The notes under the pieces: generated by a model
Seen by the model: only the letters and a program-made list of their open reading frames with translations
Told to the model about the DNA's origin: nothing
Database searches by the model: none
Shown here: positions 15,521 through 24,545 of the stretch, one piece after another
How the letters are laid out: every line of letters starts with the position of its first letter
How positions within the stretch are numbered: position 1 is the stretch's first letter
Translations under genes and position numbers: made by a program
Source: M3007 sp044347755
GTDB lineage: Bacteria > Bacteroidota > Bacteroidia > Chitinophagales > Saprospiraceae
Reading direction: 5' to 3'
Length of the DNA: 52,330 bases
Assembly: GCA_044347755.1 (NCBI GenBank)
Contig: JBIKUE010000018.1
Span: 1-52,330 of the forward strand

Positions 15521-17626
15521 CTACAGGTTTTTCATGCTCAACGCCACCCGCTTTCGTACCATATCCACCTCTACTACCCGGACGGTTACGTGCTGGCCCA
15601 GTGATACTACTTCCATGGGGTCGCGCACAAACTTGTCGGCTAGTTGAGATACGTGCACCAGGCCGGAATCTTTCACGCCAATGTCTACAAATGCCCCGAA
15701 ATTGGTGATATTGTTCACAATTCCCGGCAGAATCATGCCCGGGTAAAGGTCTTCCAGGCTGCGAACATTAGCAAATTCAAATGCTTTTGCAGCGCCACGC
15801 GGGTCGAGACCTGGTTTTTCCAACTCCTTTAAAATGTCTTTGAGCGTGGGGAGACCCACATCCCCGCTAACGTACCTTTTCAGGTCGATGGCAGCGCGTT
15901 TTTCGCGGTCGCGAATCAAGTCAGATACTTTACAGCCCGAGTCAGCAGCCATTTCCTCTACCAGGGCATAACGTTCAGGGTGAACCGCCGTATTGTCGAG
16001 CGGGTTTTTGGCTTCCCGGATGCGCAAAAAGCCGGCACATTGCTCAAAGGCTTTGTCGCCTAATCGCGGCACTTTTTTCAAATCGCTGCGTTTGGTGAAT
16101 GCGCCGTTTTCGGTTCGGTACTCCACGATATTTTTAGCCAGAACCGGACCCAGGCCAGACACATAAGTGAGCAGGTGTTTGCTAGCTGTGTTGAGGTTGA
16201 TCCCCACGGAGTTTACACAACTTTCCACCGTACGATCCAGTCCGTCTTTGAGTTGGGTTTGGTTCACATCGTGTTGATATTGCCCTACACCGATGCTTTT
16301 GGGATCAATTTTAACCAGTTCTGCCAACGGATCCATCAGGCGCCTGCCAATGCTCACCGCGCCGCGTACGGTTACATCTTCTTTAGGGAACTCTTCCCGC
16401 GCTACCTCACTGGCCGAATAAATGGAAGCCCCGGCTTCGTTTACCTGAAATGTTTCAACCGGTCGCCCAAAGGAGATTTTCCGCAGAAAATCCATGGTTT
16501 CACGTCCGCCGGTACCATTGCCCACAGAAATGGCTTCAATCTGAAATTTATCCACCAGATGCTCTATTTCGGCCTGTGCTTCAAAGGGATTGTGCAGGAA
16601 AATGGCAGAATACTTGAGCAGTGTGCCGCTGGCATCCAGGCATACTACTTTGCATCCGGTTCGGAATCCTGGGTCAATACCCATCACCCTTTTTTCGCCC
16701 AACGGCGCCGAAAGCAGCAGCTGGCGCAGGTTTTCTGCAAATACCCGGATGGCTTCTGTATCGGCTTTTTCTTTGGAGGAGTTGCGGAATTCGGTTTCAA
16801 TAGAGGGCTGAAGCAGTCGCTTGTAGCTATCCTTTACGGCAGTACGAACCTCGGCGGCAGATTCGCCGTACCCGGTTACAAACATATATTCCAGGTCCTC
16901 CACCGCTTTTTCTTCCTCAGGCGCCACGCTCACGCGCAGGAAGCCTTCTTCTTCACCACGACGCATGGCGAGTAACCGGTGACTTGGGCACTTGGCCAGG
17001 GGCTCGCTCCAGTCAAAGTAGTCGCGATACTTGGCGCCTTCATCGTCCTTGCCTTTCACCAATCGTGAACTGATCGCCGCCCCGCGATCAAATAAACGCC
17101 GCACTTTATCGCGGGCTTTGAGGTCTTCGCTGATCCATTCGGCTATGATATCGCGGGCGCCTTGCAATGCATCTTCTACCGTTGGCACCTGATCGGTGAT
17201 AAACTGGGCGGCCAGGGTTTCTACCTCCTTGTCGCGTTGCTGGAAAATACGTTTGGCCAGCGGTTCCAGGCCTTTTTCAATGGCCATGGTAGCGCGGGTT
17301 TTGCGCTTGGGCCGGTAAGGGAGATAGAGGTCTTCCAGTTCCGTCATTGTGGCCGCGTCTTCAATTTTTTTGCGCAGCTCGGGGGTTAGTTTTCCCTGCT
17401 CTTCAATGCTTTGTAATATAGTTTCGCGGCGCTTGTCAAGCTCCTGCATTTTCTTCCAGGCATCCTGAATGTCGGCAATTTGCACCTCGTCCAGTTCGCC
17501 GGTGGCTTCTTTGCGGTAACGGGCAATAAAAGGTATGGTAGCACCGCCTTCCAGCAACTGGATCACAGATTCAATTTTGCGTGCCGGAATTCCGGTAATA
17601 GGGGCAATACGTGGGGCGTAACTCAT
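15521..17626 (-). CDS. tex: Tex-family RNA-binding transcription accessory protein
   Basis: This 701-residue protein has the full Tex layout. It has an N-terminal helical domain (IESVIQLLEGGATIPFIARY), a YqgF/RNase H-like domain (VMGIDPGFRTGCKVVCLD at about 320), helix-hairpin-helix motifs (TASKHLLTYVSGLGPVLAKN) and a C-terminal S1 RNA-binding domain at about 625-701 (GIVNNITNFGAFVDIG). Tex binds nucleic acid and affects transcription and translation fidelity; it is cytoplasmic. I start at the ATG at 17626 (MSYAPRIAPITG), the family N-terminus. The open frame continues upstream only through repeat DNA. Eight nucleotides upstream of the ATG lies a 7-bp tandem repeat that forms part of the leader. 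The stop codon abuts the convergent inverted repeat. Confidence 0.95.
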   Translation of the reverse strand: MSYAPRIAPITGIPARKIESVIQLLEGGATIPFIARYRKEATGELDEVQIADIQDAWKKMQELDKRRETILQSIEEQGKLTPELRKKIEDAATMTELEDLYLPYRPKRKTRATMAIEKGLEPLAKRIFQQRDKEVETLAAQFITDQVPTVEDALQGARDIIAEWISEDLKARDKVRRLFDRGAAISSRLVKGKDDEGAKYRDYFDWSEPLAKCPSHRLLAMRRGEEEGFLRVSVAPEEEKAVEDLEYMFVTGYGESAAEVRTAVKDSYKRLLQPSIETEFRNSSKEKADTEAIRVFAENLRQLLLSAPLGEKRVMGIDPGFRTGCKVVCLDASGTLLKYSAIFLHNPFEAQAEIEHLVDKFQIEAISVGNGTGGRETMDFLRKISFGRPVETFQVNEAGASIYSASEVAREEFPKEDVTVRGAVSIGRRLMDPLAELVKIDPKSIGVGQYQHDVNQTQLKDGLDRTVESCVNSVGINLNTASKHLLTYVSGLGPVLAKNIVEYRTENGAFTKRSDLKKVPRLGDKAFEQCAGFLRIREAKNPLDNTAVHPERYALVEEMAADSGCKVSDLIRDREKRAAIDLKRYVSGDVGLPTLKDILKELEKPGLDPRGAAKAFEFANVRSLEDLYPGMILPGIVNNITNFGAFVDIGVKDSGLVHVSQLADKFVRDPMEVVSLGQHVTVRVVEVDMVRKRVALSMKNL

Positions 17627-17633
17627 AGCTTTG

Positions 17634-17668
17634 GAACGATGAACGATGAACGATGAACGATGAACGAT
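17634..17668 (-). repeat. 7-bp tandem repeat (GAACGAT) x5 in the tex leader
   Basis: Five perfect units at 17634-17668 lie directly upstream of the tex ATG (17624-17626 on the complement). Unit-number changes would alter leader length and spacing but not the protein frame, because the repeat is upstream of the likely start. Confidence 0.9.
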
Positions 17669-17801
17669 GTTGGGGAGGCAAAAGTCCTTTTTAAGGGGCA
17701 ATTTGAGGTGTTTTAGGGCTAAAAAAGTTATCCACAACCAGACTACTGGACGTTTTGAGATGCTAACGTCCAACGTCCAACCGCCAACCTCCAATGTTTC
17801 C

Positions 17802-17831
17802 TTGTGCAAATTTGCACAGACTGTATATTTT
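17802..17831 (+). promoter_or_regulatory. Candidate promoter with a 16-bp palindrome (operator-like)
   Basis: TGTGCAAATTTGCACA (17803-17818) is a perfect palindrome. It overlaps a plausible promoter: TTG at 17802 and TATATTTT at 17824-17831. The site lies 37 nt before the DUF1295 ATG. A dimeric regulator could bind here; which one is not known. Confidence 0.35.
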
Positions 17832-17855
17832 CGCCCAACGAACGAGACCCTGTTT

Positions 17856-18773
17856 ATGCTTAGAACCATCGTTTTACTGATTATCACCTTGTTGGCAATT
17901 CCATATGTGGCCTTTCACTACGATCAACCACTTGCACCAGAACATTGGGCCGTATTGAGCACACTGTTTAAAATTATGTTTGGGGTGGCGATAACCTGTT
18001 TTGTGGTAAGTGAACTTACCAGTAATTACAGTCAGGTGGACAAAATATGGAGCATTATCCCTATTGTTTATGTTTGGGTAGTGGCCGTTGAAAGTGGTTT
18101 TTCCCAGCGTTTGGTATTAATGGCAGTGATGGTAACCATTTGGGCGGTGCGACTTACCTTCAATTTCGGCCGTAGGGGTGGCTATCATTGGATTCCCTGG
18201 AAAGGGGAAGAAGATTACCGATGGAGTGTTCTCCGGCAATACCCATTCCTTAAAAGTCGGGTAAACTGGAGCTTATTCAATCTGTTATTTATTTCCTTGT
18301 ATCAAAACAGCCTGATATTATTGTTCACACTGCCAACAGTGGCGGCCTGGCAAGGCGGGGACACGCCTTTGAATATATTGGATTACCTGGCTGCGGCGTT
18401 GTTTTTGGGATTTGTGACAACAGAAACCATTGCGGACCAACAGCAATGGAATTTTCAAACAGAAAAGTATAGAAGGAAGAATACCGGAGAAGCTTTAGGC
18501 CCGTTATACGAAAAAGGTTTTTGTGCTGAAGGACTTTGAGCGTGGGTTCGACATCCTAATTACGCCTCCGAACAGGGTATTTGGCTGAGTTTCTATCTTT
18601 TCAGCGTAGCGGCCACGGGTAGATGGGTGAATTGGTCCTTGGCTGGCGCTGTTTTATTGATGCTATTGTTTTTGGGCAGTTCAGACTTTAGTGAAAAAAT
18701 CTCTGCCGGTAAATATCCTGCCTATGCGGATTATCAAAAAAGGGTGGGGCGGTTTTTCCCGAAACTTTTTTGA
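17856..18773 (+). pseudogene. DUF1295 (steroid 5-alpha-reductase-like) membrane protein interrupted by an in-frame TGA
   Basis: The ATG at 17856 starts a multi-span membrane protein of 227 residues ending at TGA 18537-18539. The same frame continues without further stops for 77 codons to TGA 18771-18773. It reads AWVRHPNYASEQGIWLSF and then GKYPAYADYQKRVGRFFP, exactly the C-terminal part of DUF1295 proteins. Family members have about 300 residues, and the RHPNY-x-x-E segment is the conserved cofactor/active-site region, so the truncated product would lack it. The stop sits where a Trp codon is likely (TGG to TGA). Either the gene is freshly inactivated or the base is a sequencing error. TGA is a genuine stop in many neighbouring genes, so recoding is unlikely. 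Confidence 0.85.
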
Positions 18774-18837
18774 AAACCAAACACGCCCTGAATTCAACTG
18801 TTTAAATGCTACTTTTACAATCAGATCAATACAAACC

Positions 18838-19470
18838 ATGATTTACGAAAAATTATTACAAGACAACAAAGCCTGGGCCGACAATATGTTGGTGCATGAT
18901 CCGGAATTTTTTCACAGGCTGATGAATGTTCAAACGCCTGAAATTCTTTGGATAGGATGCTCTGACAGCCGTGTTCCACCCGATCAGATTACCCAAACAA
19001 AACCGGGTGAGATATTCATCCACCGCAATGTGGCTAATCTGGTCGTGCATACCGATTTGAACTTGCTTTCTGTTTTGCAGTATGCTGTTGAGGTGTTAAA
19101 GGTTAACCACATTATTATTTGCGGTCACTATGGATGCGGTGGGGTAAAAGCGGCAATGGGACGCAGCTCCCTGGGAATCATCAATAAATGGTTGCGTAAT
19201 ATCAAAGATGTTTACCGGTTTCATCATGATGAACTGGAGGCGATCACGGATGAAGACAAGCGCCTGAACCGGCTCATTGAGTTGAATATTGTGGAACAGG
19301 TGAACAACCTCGCCAAAACGTCCATTGTGCAGCACGCCTGGAAAGAAAGACAGGCGCCCCATTTGCATGGCTGGGTTTATAGCCTTGCCGACGGGATTAT
19401 TAACCCACTGTTCGATATAGCTCCCGGCACACATTTGGAGCATCCTATTTACGAGTACGATAATTTGTAA
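18838..19470 (+). CDS. Beta-class carbonic anhydrase
   Basis: This 210-residue enzyme interconverts CO2 and bicarbonate in the cytoplasm. The zinc ligands are visible: Cys41 in GCSDSRVP, His97 and Cys100 in CGHYGCGG, with the dyad Asp43-Arg45. The FIHRNVANLV segment typical of plant-type beta-carbonic anhydrases follows. I chose the ATG at 18838 because MIYEKLLQDNKAWA is the usual N-terminus; an upstream in-frame extension would overlap the DUF1295 tail. It is complete, with a length normal for the family. It is followed by a strong hairpin at 19508-19548. Confidence 0.95.
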   Translation: MIYEKLLQDNKAWADNMLVHDPEFFHRLMNVQTPEILWIGCSDSRVPPDQITQTKPGEIFIHRNVANLVVHTDLNLLSVLQYAVEVLKVNHIIICGHYGCGGVKAAMGRSSLGIINKWLRNIKDVYRFHHDELEAITDEDKRLNRLIELNIVEQVNNLAKTSIVQHAWKERQAPHLHGWVYSLADGIINPLFDIAPGTHLEHPIYEYDNL

Positions 19471-19507
19471 GACTGGGATACCTGTACGGTTATTCTGGGT
19501 ACAATGA

Positions 19508-19548
19508 CTTCAAGCCTTATAGGTTTCCAAAACCTATAAGGTTTGAAG
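19508..19548 (+). terminator. 19-bp hairpin between carbonic anhydrase and endonuclease I genes
   Basis: The 19-nt arm at 19508-19526 (starts CTTCAAGCC, ends TAGGTTT) pairs with 19530-19548 with one G-T mismatch. A further CTGGGTA / TACCCAG pair lies outside it (about 19494-19500 and 19555-19561). There is no T-run, but the stem is long. Similar AACCTATAAGGT-type palindromes are common between genes in Bacteroidota. Confidence 0.55.
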
Positions 19549-19598
19549 CCAAAATACCCAGACCTGCTTACACACACCTCATTTCCATAAACTTACCC

Positions 19599-19606
19599 TA
19601 CCTTTG
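19599..19606 (+). promoter_or_regulatory. -7 element for the endonuclease I gene
   Basis: TACCTTTG is a perfect match to the Bacteroidota -7 consensus TAnnTTTG, 26 nt before the ATG at 19632. No clear TTTG lies at the -33 spacing. Confidence 0.45.
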
Positions 19607-19631
19607 CGCGGCCATTCCCGGCCATGTAATT

Positions 19632-20690
19632 ATGCGCGTTTTTTCCATCTTGGCACTATGCCTTTTCGTCTGCAATGGCCTTCAGGCTCAGGGCTTTCAA
19701 ATCCTGTTCCCCGGCTTGAGTGGTCCTGAACTGGTAGATAGTGTGGCATCCAGGTATCGTCCTAATACCGTATTGGATTATGCAAATGCTCGTGATACCC
19801 TTTATGCAAAGGTGTTGGCTTTAGACGATGATAGTTTGCGTTGCATCTATTCAGGTCATACCCTGTACCTGGATCCTGCCCAGGATCCAACACAGTATAT
19901 TTATCAGGGAGGTGGAACGAACGGGATGAATACAGAGCATGCATATCCTCAAGCCAAAGGCGCCGCCGACGGCAATGCCAGAAGTGATATGCACCATATT
20001 TACCCCACCCGGATTGCAGTGAATGAAGCCAGGGGGAATTCGCCCTACACCGAAATTCCGGATGCTCAAACCCAAAAGTGGTTTATCCGAAACCAGCTTT
20101 TTACCAGTATACCTTCCTCAAACATCGACGCTTACGCTGAACAACGCACGGATGCTTTTGAACCCAGAGAATCGGCTAAAGGAGATGTTGCCCGATCGGT
20201 GTTCTATTTTTATACGATGTACCGGGCTCAAGCCAATCTGGCAGATTCCGCTTTTTTTGAGCTGCAGCGCAATGCCCTGTGCCAATGGGCCGCGCAGGAT
20301 CCGGCAGATTCCTCAGAACTGATCAAAACCTGGCGGATAGCTCCATATCAGGACGGGAAACCAAACCCTTTTGTAGTGGATTGCACCCTTGCCTATCGCT
20401 GCTGGTGCCCGGAAGTGCCGCCGAATTGCCTGGTAAACGCCAGTGAACCAATGCTTGTTCCAGTACGGCTTTGGCCCAACCCGGCCCGGGAATGGATCCA
20501 TTTCGAATCAAAAAACGGGGAGCCGGTCAATATCCAGATCATTGACCTCACAGGCAGGTTGGAAGGCGCCACATCAGCTCCATCTACTCAGGGAACCATA
20601 GCGATCCAATCTACACCACCGGGCCTATATTGGGTACTGGTTCGGGATCTTTCAGGAAACAAGACCGTTTATCCCATATTGGTGCAATAA
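19632..20690 (+). CDS. Secreted endonuclease I family nuclease with T9SS sorting domain
   Basis: This 352-residue protein has a signal peptide (MRVFSILALCLFVCNG ... AQ). Residues ~30-260 match the endonuclease I (EndA/NucM-type) His-Me finger family: NTEHAYPQAKG and SDMHHIYPTRIAVNEARGN carry the conserved histidine and asparagine of the metal-binding active site, and RSVFYFYTMY is a family segment. Residues ~275-352 are a T9SS type A domain (RLWPNPAREWIHF, TPPGLYWVLV). The enzyme would degrade extracellular DNA or RNA, as a nutrient source or to remodel biofilm. The sorting domain here is not the shared cassette of the 1-12 kb region. A TACCTTTG -7 element precedes it. Confidence 0.92.
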   Translation: MRVFSILALCLFVCNGLQAQGFQILFPGLSGPELVDSVASRYRPNTVLDYANARDTLYAKVLALDDDSLRCIYSGHTLYLDPAQDPTQYIYQGGGTNGMNTEHAYPQAKGAADGNARSDMHHIYPTRIAVNEARGNSPYTEIPDAQTQKWFIRNQLFTSIPSSNIDAYAEQRTDAFEPRESAKGDVARSVFYFYTMYRAQANLADSAFFELQRNALCQWAAQDPADSSELIKTWRIAPYQDGKPNPFVVDCTLAYRCWCPEVPPNCLVNASEPMLVPVRLWPNPAREWIHFESKNGEPVNIQIIDLTGRLEGATSAPSTQGTIAIQSTPPGLYWVLVRDLSGNKTVYPILVQ

Positions 20691-20733
20691 CTAATGCTTC
20701 CGTTGACCAAAACATCCAATTTACACTCATACA

Positions 20734-21378
20734 ATGCTCGAATTTTTGACCCAGGCACTCGATTTTTTTCGCCATCTGGACGTGCACCTGGAAAACATTA
20801 TGCGTGATTATGAACTGGCTACCTACCTCATCCTGGCGCTCATTATTTTTTGCGAAACAGGACTCGTGGTAACGCCATTTCTACCAGGCGACTCCCTCTT
20901 GTTTGCGGCAGGCGCCATTACGGCTAAAACCGGGATCCTGAACGTTTGGTTGCTCATTCCATTGCTGTTTTTTGCCGCTATTCTGGGGGATAATACCAAT
21001 TATTTCTTCGGCAAATTCCTCGGAGAAAAGGTCTTTACCCGCGATTATTGGTTCTTAAAAAGGAAATACATAGATCAGACGCACGAATTCTATGAAAAAC
21101 ATGGTGGACGAACATTGATTATTGCACGTTTTGTGCCCATTGTACGCACTTTCGCGCCGTTTGTGGCAGGGGTGGGCAAGATGACTTACCGGCAGTTTAT
21201 CGGATATTGTATTTCCGGCGGTATTCTCTGGGTAAGTTCCCTAACGCTGGCCGGATACTATTTCGGGCAAATTCCTATTGTCAAAAACAATTTTGAAATA
21301 GTGGTGCTGGGTATCATCGGCATCTCTGTGTTGCCTATTATCGTGGAATTTCTGAGAGCCAAATTCGGGAAAAAGTGA
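20734..21378 (+). CDS. DedA family membrane protein
   Basis: This 214-residue inner-membrane protein has the DedA/VTT layout. An amphipathic N-terminus is followed by ETGLVVTPFLPGDSLLFAAG (the conserved re-entrant E...P-F-x-P-G-D motif) and then FARFVPIVRTFAPFVAGVG-like sequence with the conserved R-x-x-P-x-x-R. Several transmembrane helices extend to the C-terminus. DedA proteins act as lipid scramblases/undecaprenyl-phosphate recyclers or support membrane homeostasis; which of these applies here cannot be seen. Both key motifs are intact. It starts 43 nt after the endonuclease gene and 31 nt before the peptidase gene, so a shared transcript is possible. Confidence 0.92.
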   Translation: MLEFLTQALDFFRHLDVHLENIMRDYELATYLILALIIFCETGLVVTPFLPGDSLLFAAGAITAKTGILNVWLLIPLLFFAAILGDNTNYFFGKFLGEKVFTRDYWFLKRKYIDQTHEFYEKHGGRTLIIARFVPIVRTFAPFVAGVGKMTYRQFIGYCISGGILWVSSLTLAGYYFGQIPIVKNNFEIVVLGIIGISVLPIIVEFLRAKFGKK

Positions 21379-21409
21379 TCCATTTTAATTTGAAAGCAAG
21401 ATATTGAAA

Positions 21410-23548
21410 ATGAAGCAGCTATTTGCCATACTCACCTTTCTGATTTGTCTGCCAGGGTTTTCATCTGCCCAGCAAAATTTTTCCATGGCTGATGCCTTTT
21501 TGAAAAGAGGCGCCTTTACACCGACCAACCTTCGCCAATTGCAATGGATTCCTGGGAAATCCCAGTTTACACATGTGGTGAATAACAAAATGGTGCGTGT
21601 ACATGCACCTGATTTCAAAACCGATACGTTGGATTTTTTACCCCAAATCAATCAAAAATTGACTGAATTGGGGGCAAAATCTATGGAAGCACTTCCCGGA
21701 TTGACCTGGTTGAACGAGGATCAGTGTTGGTTTCGCACAGACAAAGAGATCTACACTTATAGCATTTCCAACGGCTTGAGCAGAAAAAACTGGTTTCCGG
21801 CAGAAGCTGAAAATCTGGATATTCAGGATAAATCCTTTGCTGCGGCCTATACGCTGAACAATGGCCTTTGGGTCAATTTGGGAGGTAAAGAACTCGGTGT
21901 AGCCAAAAGTGAGAAAGATGGTATTGTATACGGCAAAAGTGTTCACCGCGATGAATTTGGCATTTTCAAAGGCACATTCTGGAGCCCTTCCGGGCGCTTC
22001 CTGGCGTTCTATCGCATGGATGAGAGTATGGTAACGCAATACCCGATTTACGTCCTTGATTCTATGCCTGCTGTTGCCCGTGAAATCCGATACCCATTTG
22101 CAGGGGCCAAAAGCCATCACGTAACCGTTGGTATATTTGATACCCAAACCGCCAAAACCCTGTACCTGAAAACCGGCGAACCTGCCGAACAATTCCTGAC
22201 CAATGTGGCATGGTCGCCTGATGACAAATATGTGCTGATTGCCGTGGTAAATCGGGAACAAAACCACATTTGGCTGAACCAATACGATGCAGCTACAGGA
22301 GATTTTATCAAGACCATCCTGGAGGAAACTTCTGATAAATGGGTAGAGCCGGAAAAGCCGGCGGTATTCTTGCCAGGATCTAACGATCAATTCCTTTGGC
22401 AAAGCGAACGTGTTGGCTACAATCACCTTTATCTGTGCAGCCTGAATGCTAAAACCATGAAACAAATCAGCACCGGGCCAAATCCGGTGACTACCTTTTA
22501 TGGTTTTGACTCCAAGGGGGAAAACTGTTATTACCAGGTGGCTGATGAAACGGGCCTGAACCGTTTTGTGTACAGCGCCAACCTGAAAAACGGCGCTGAG
22601 ACCAGACTTCATGATGACCCGGGGGTGCATAATGCCCTGATCAGCAGTTCAGGAGAATGGATGCTGGATGTGTACACAGAAGCATCTACACCAAGAGAGA
22701 TATATTTGAGCAAAACAGGTAAGAAGTCCAAAAGGGATCTGGTATTAAGTGCCCCTAATCCCATGATTGGCTACGCCCTGGGAAATACCCTTATGGTTAA
22801 CCTTAACTCTAAGGGAGGGTTCCCGCTGAATGCCCGAATGGTCCTTCCCACCAATTTTGATGCCTCCAAACAATACCCGGTAGTCGTGTATGTTTACGGC
22901 GGTCCGCATGCCCAGATGATTACCAATGGCTGGATGAACAGTTCAGATCTTTGGATGCATCATATGGCACAGGAAGGGTTCATTGTATTTACGCTGGATG
23001 GAAGAGGATCTGCACACCGCGGTTTTGCGTTCGAAAACGCCATTCACCGCAGGGTAGGGGATGCTGAAATCGAAGACCAGCTCACAGGCATAGAATATTT
23101 GAAGGCTCAGCCCTTCGTAGATCCTGCCCGGATTGGCGTATTTGGCTGGAGTTATGGTGGATTCATGACCACTTCGCTGATGACCCGACCGGAATCAAAG
23201 GACATATTCAAATGTGGCGTGGCCGGAGGGCCGGTGATCGATTGGCGCATGTACGAGATCATGTATACAGAGCGATATATGGATACCCCTCAGGAAAATC
23301 CGGAAGGATATGCCAAAAACAGCCTGTTTCAGTACATCGACAATCTGAAGGGCAGATTGCTGATGATCCATGGAACTTCAGACGATGTAGTACTTTGGCA
23401 GCACTCCCTGCGCTACATCCGCGAGTGCGTACGCAAGAACAAACAGATTGATTATTTCGCCTATCCGGAGCACTTCCACAATGTGATGGGGCGCGATCGG
23501 GTACACCTTTTTGAAAAAATTGAGCGGTTTTTCAAAGATAACCTTTGA
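21410..23548 (+). CDS. S9 family prolyl (tri/di)peptidyl peptidase
   Basis: The ATG at 21410 starts a 712-residue exported serine peptidase (signal peptide ending SSAQ). Residues ~30-440 form the eight-bladed propeller of the DPP IV family; ~450-712 form the alpha/beta hydrolase domain. The triad is visible as Ser581 in GWSYGG, Asp658 in GTSDDVV and His690 in EHFHNVMG, and the Asp-to-His spacing (32) equals that of DPP IV. The C-terminal HNVMGRDRVHLFEKI resembles the Porphyromonas prolyl tripeptidyl peptidase, so cleavage after proline of N-terminal di- or tripeptides is likely. It acts in the periplasm or at the outer membrane in peptide catabolism. It has no T9SS domain. Confidence 0.93.
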   Translation: MKQLFAILTFLICLPGFSSAQQNFSMADAFLKRGAFTPTNLRQLQWIPGKSQFTHVVNNKMVRVHAPDFKTDTLDFLPQINQKLTELGAKSMEALPGLTWLNEDQCWFRTDKEIYTYSISNGLSRKNWFPAEAENLDIQDKSFAAAYTLNNGLWVNLGGKELGVAKSEKDGIVYGKSVHRDEFGIFKGTFWSPSGRFLAFYRMDESMVTQYPIYVLDSMPAVAREIRYPFAGAKSHHVTVGIFDTQTAKTLYLKTGEPAEQFLTNVAWSPDDKYVLIAVVNREQNHIWLNQYDAATGDFIKTILEETSDKWVEPEKPAVFLPGSNDQFLWQSERVGYNHLYLCSLNAKTMKQISTGPNPVTTFYGFDSKGENCYYQVADETGLNRFVYSANLKNGAETRLHDDPGVHNALISSSGEWMLDVYTEASTPREIYLSKTGKKSKRDLVLSAPNPMIGYALGNTLMVNLNSKGGFPLNARMVLPTNFDASKQYPVVVYVYGGPHAQMITNGWMNSSDLWMHHMAQEGFIVFTLDGRGSAHRGFAFENAIHRRVGDAEIEDQLTGIEYLKAQPFVDPARIGVFGWSYGGFMTTSLMTRPESKDIFKCGVAGGPVIDWRMYEIMYTERYMDTPQENPEGYAKNSLFQYIDNLKGRLLMIHGTSDDVVLWQHSLRYIRECVRKNKQIDYFAYPEHFHNVMGRDRVHLFEKIERFFKDNL

Positions 23549-23564
23549 TGGCTCTACATCTCCC

Positions 23565-23618
23565 GCAGCAATGTGAATGGCCTCGTGGTGTATACTAACC
23601 ATTTGCATTGCTGCGTTT
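23565..23618 (+). terminator. Hairpin terminator after the S9 peptidase gene
   Basis: The arms 23565-23580 (GCAGCAATGTGAATGG) and 23599-23614 pair with two mismatches, and GTTTTC follows. The structure lies 16 nt after the stop codon and before the next gene's ATG at 23640. Confidence 0.5.
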
Positions 23619-23639
23619 TCGTATAAACATCTATGTCTT

Positions 23640-24506
23640 ATGCGAAAACTGTTCCTTCCTTTTTTCCTGGCGCTCCTTTTTACAGCCTCTTCTGCGGCCC
23701 AGAAGTCCAACACTGTTTCCAATATTTATGATTTAAAGGAGGCTATTGCCCAAAAGTTGGTCAGCGTTAAGGTGGAAGGCAAAGGCGGTCACCAGGGAGA
23801 AACCCTAAAGCTTGTTTGTAAAAACCTGCGGGGGAAATATCTCAGACTCCGAATCCCTCAAGGGCTACTCATGGAACCTGCTGATACTGCTCAGCAAACG
23901 CTGGTGGTGGCTAAGGAGTTGCTGTTGGCAGTAACCGCAAAAACTCCAGCTGAAGGCCTACTCTCTACCTTTTGTACGCAGGCAGGAGAAATGTCTCCAA
24001 AGTCAGCCGAAGCGTTTGCCATTGGTGCAATGGCGCCTACTCAGCTTTGCCATTTGTTGAAATTCATGACGGAAAAGGGCAAAGTGGATGGTCCAAATGC
24101 ACAAACAGCGGTTTGGTGTCTGCTCAGTGGCAGATCCCTTGGATCCATTGATGATCCGGAATTGACCCGGTTCGTTGCTGAACAATTGGGTAAAAAAATA
24201 CCTGACTATAAAGTCAAACACCAAACGGTAGAGTATCTGCCAGGCGAGCGCGCTGAGCTAGGGAAGGCCTTAGTGGTGGAAACCAATTTCAGTTACTATC
24301 TGGAAAAAGATGAACGGGTGCTCATGGTACTCCTTGATTCAACAGGAAAACTCGTCAAACAAGTTTCCAAAGAAGAAGTGATGAAAGCCGGACAGCACCG
24401 CACGGGCATGCGTCTGGAAGTGTACAATCTGAACTCAGATCGTTACACCCTTCGGATGCAAACCAAATCCGGCCGCGTCATCAAAGACATGGAAGTGGAA
24501 TTTTAA
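23640..24506 (+). CDS. Exported protein of unknown function
   Basis: The ATG at 23640 starts a 288-residue protein with a good signal peptide (MRKLFLPFFLALLFT ... AAQ). The middle contains cysteines and a helical region (APTQLCHLLKFMTEKG, LTRFVAEQLGKKIP). The last 60 residues are beta-rich and end with TLRMQTKSGRVIKDMEVEF, which looks like a FlgD- or sorting-domain-like fold but lacks the PNP motif of T9SS domains. I do not recognise the family. It converges with the lipoprotein gene at 24546, sharing a 39-nt gap that contains the palindrome GCTCAATTGAGC (24526-24537). Confidence 0.8.
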   Translation: MRKLFLPFFLALLFTASSAAQKSNTVSNIYDLKEAIAQKLVSVKVEGKGGHQGETLKLVCKNLRGKYLRLRIPQGLLMEPADTAQQTLVVAKELLLAVTAKTPAEGLLSTFCTQAGEMSPKSAEAFAIGAMAPTQLCHLLKFMTEKGKVDGPNAQTAVWCLLSGRSLGSIDDPELTRFVAEQLGKKIPDYKVKHQTVEYLPGERAELGKALVVETNFSYYLEKDERVLMVLLDSTGKLVKQVSKEEVMKAGQHRTGMRLEVYNLNSDRYTLRMQTKSGRVIKDMEVEF

Positions 24507-24545
24507 AGTTTGCTTCAAAAACACCGCTCAATTGAGCTGAAGGGG

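Noticed and set aside
16175..16975. 266-residue plus-strand frame inside tex
   Set aside because: The minus strand encodes a complete and conserved Tex protein; the frame is a shadow.
17728..17736. TTATCCACA, a perfect DnaA box
   Set aside because: It is a single site, with no cluster, AT-rich unwinding region or dnaA/dnaN genes nearby. A chance match in 52 kb is likely.
18537..18539. TGA as a sense codon (alternative genetic code)
   Set aside because: Several intact genes here end naturally in TGA (for example at 1105-1107 and 6429-6431), so TGA is a stop in this genome.
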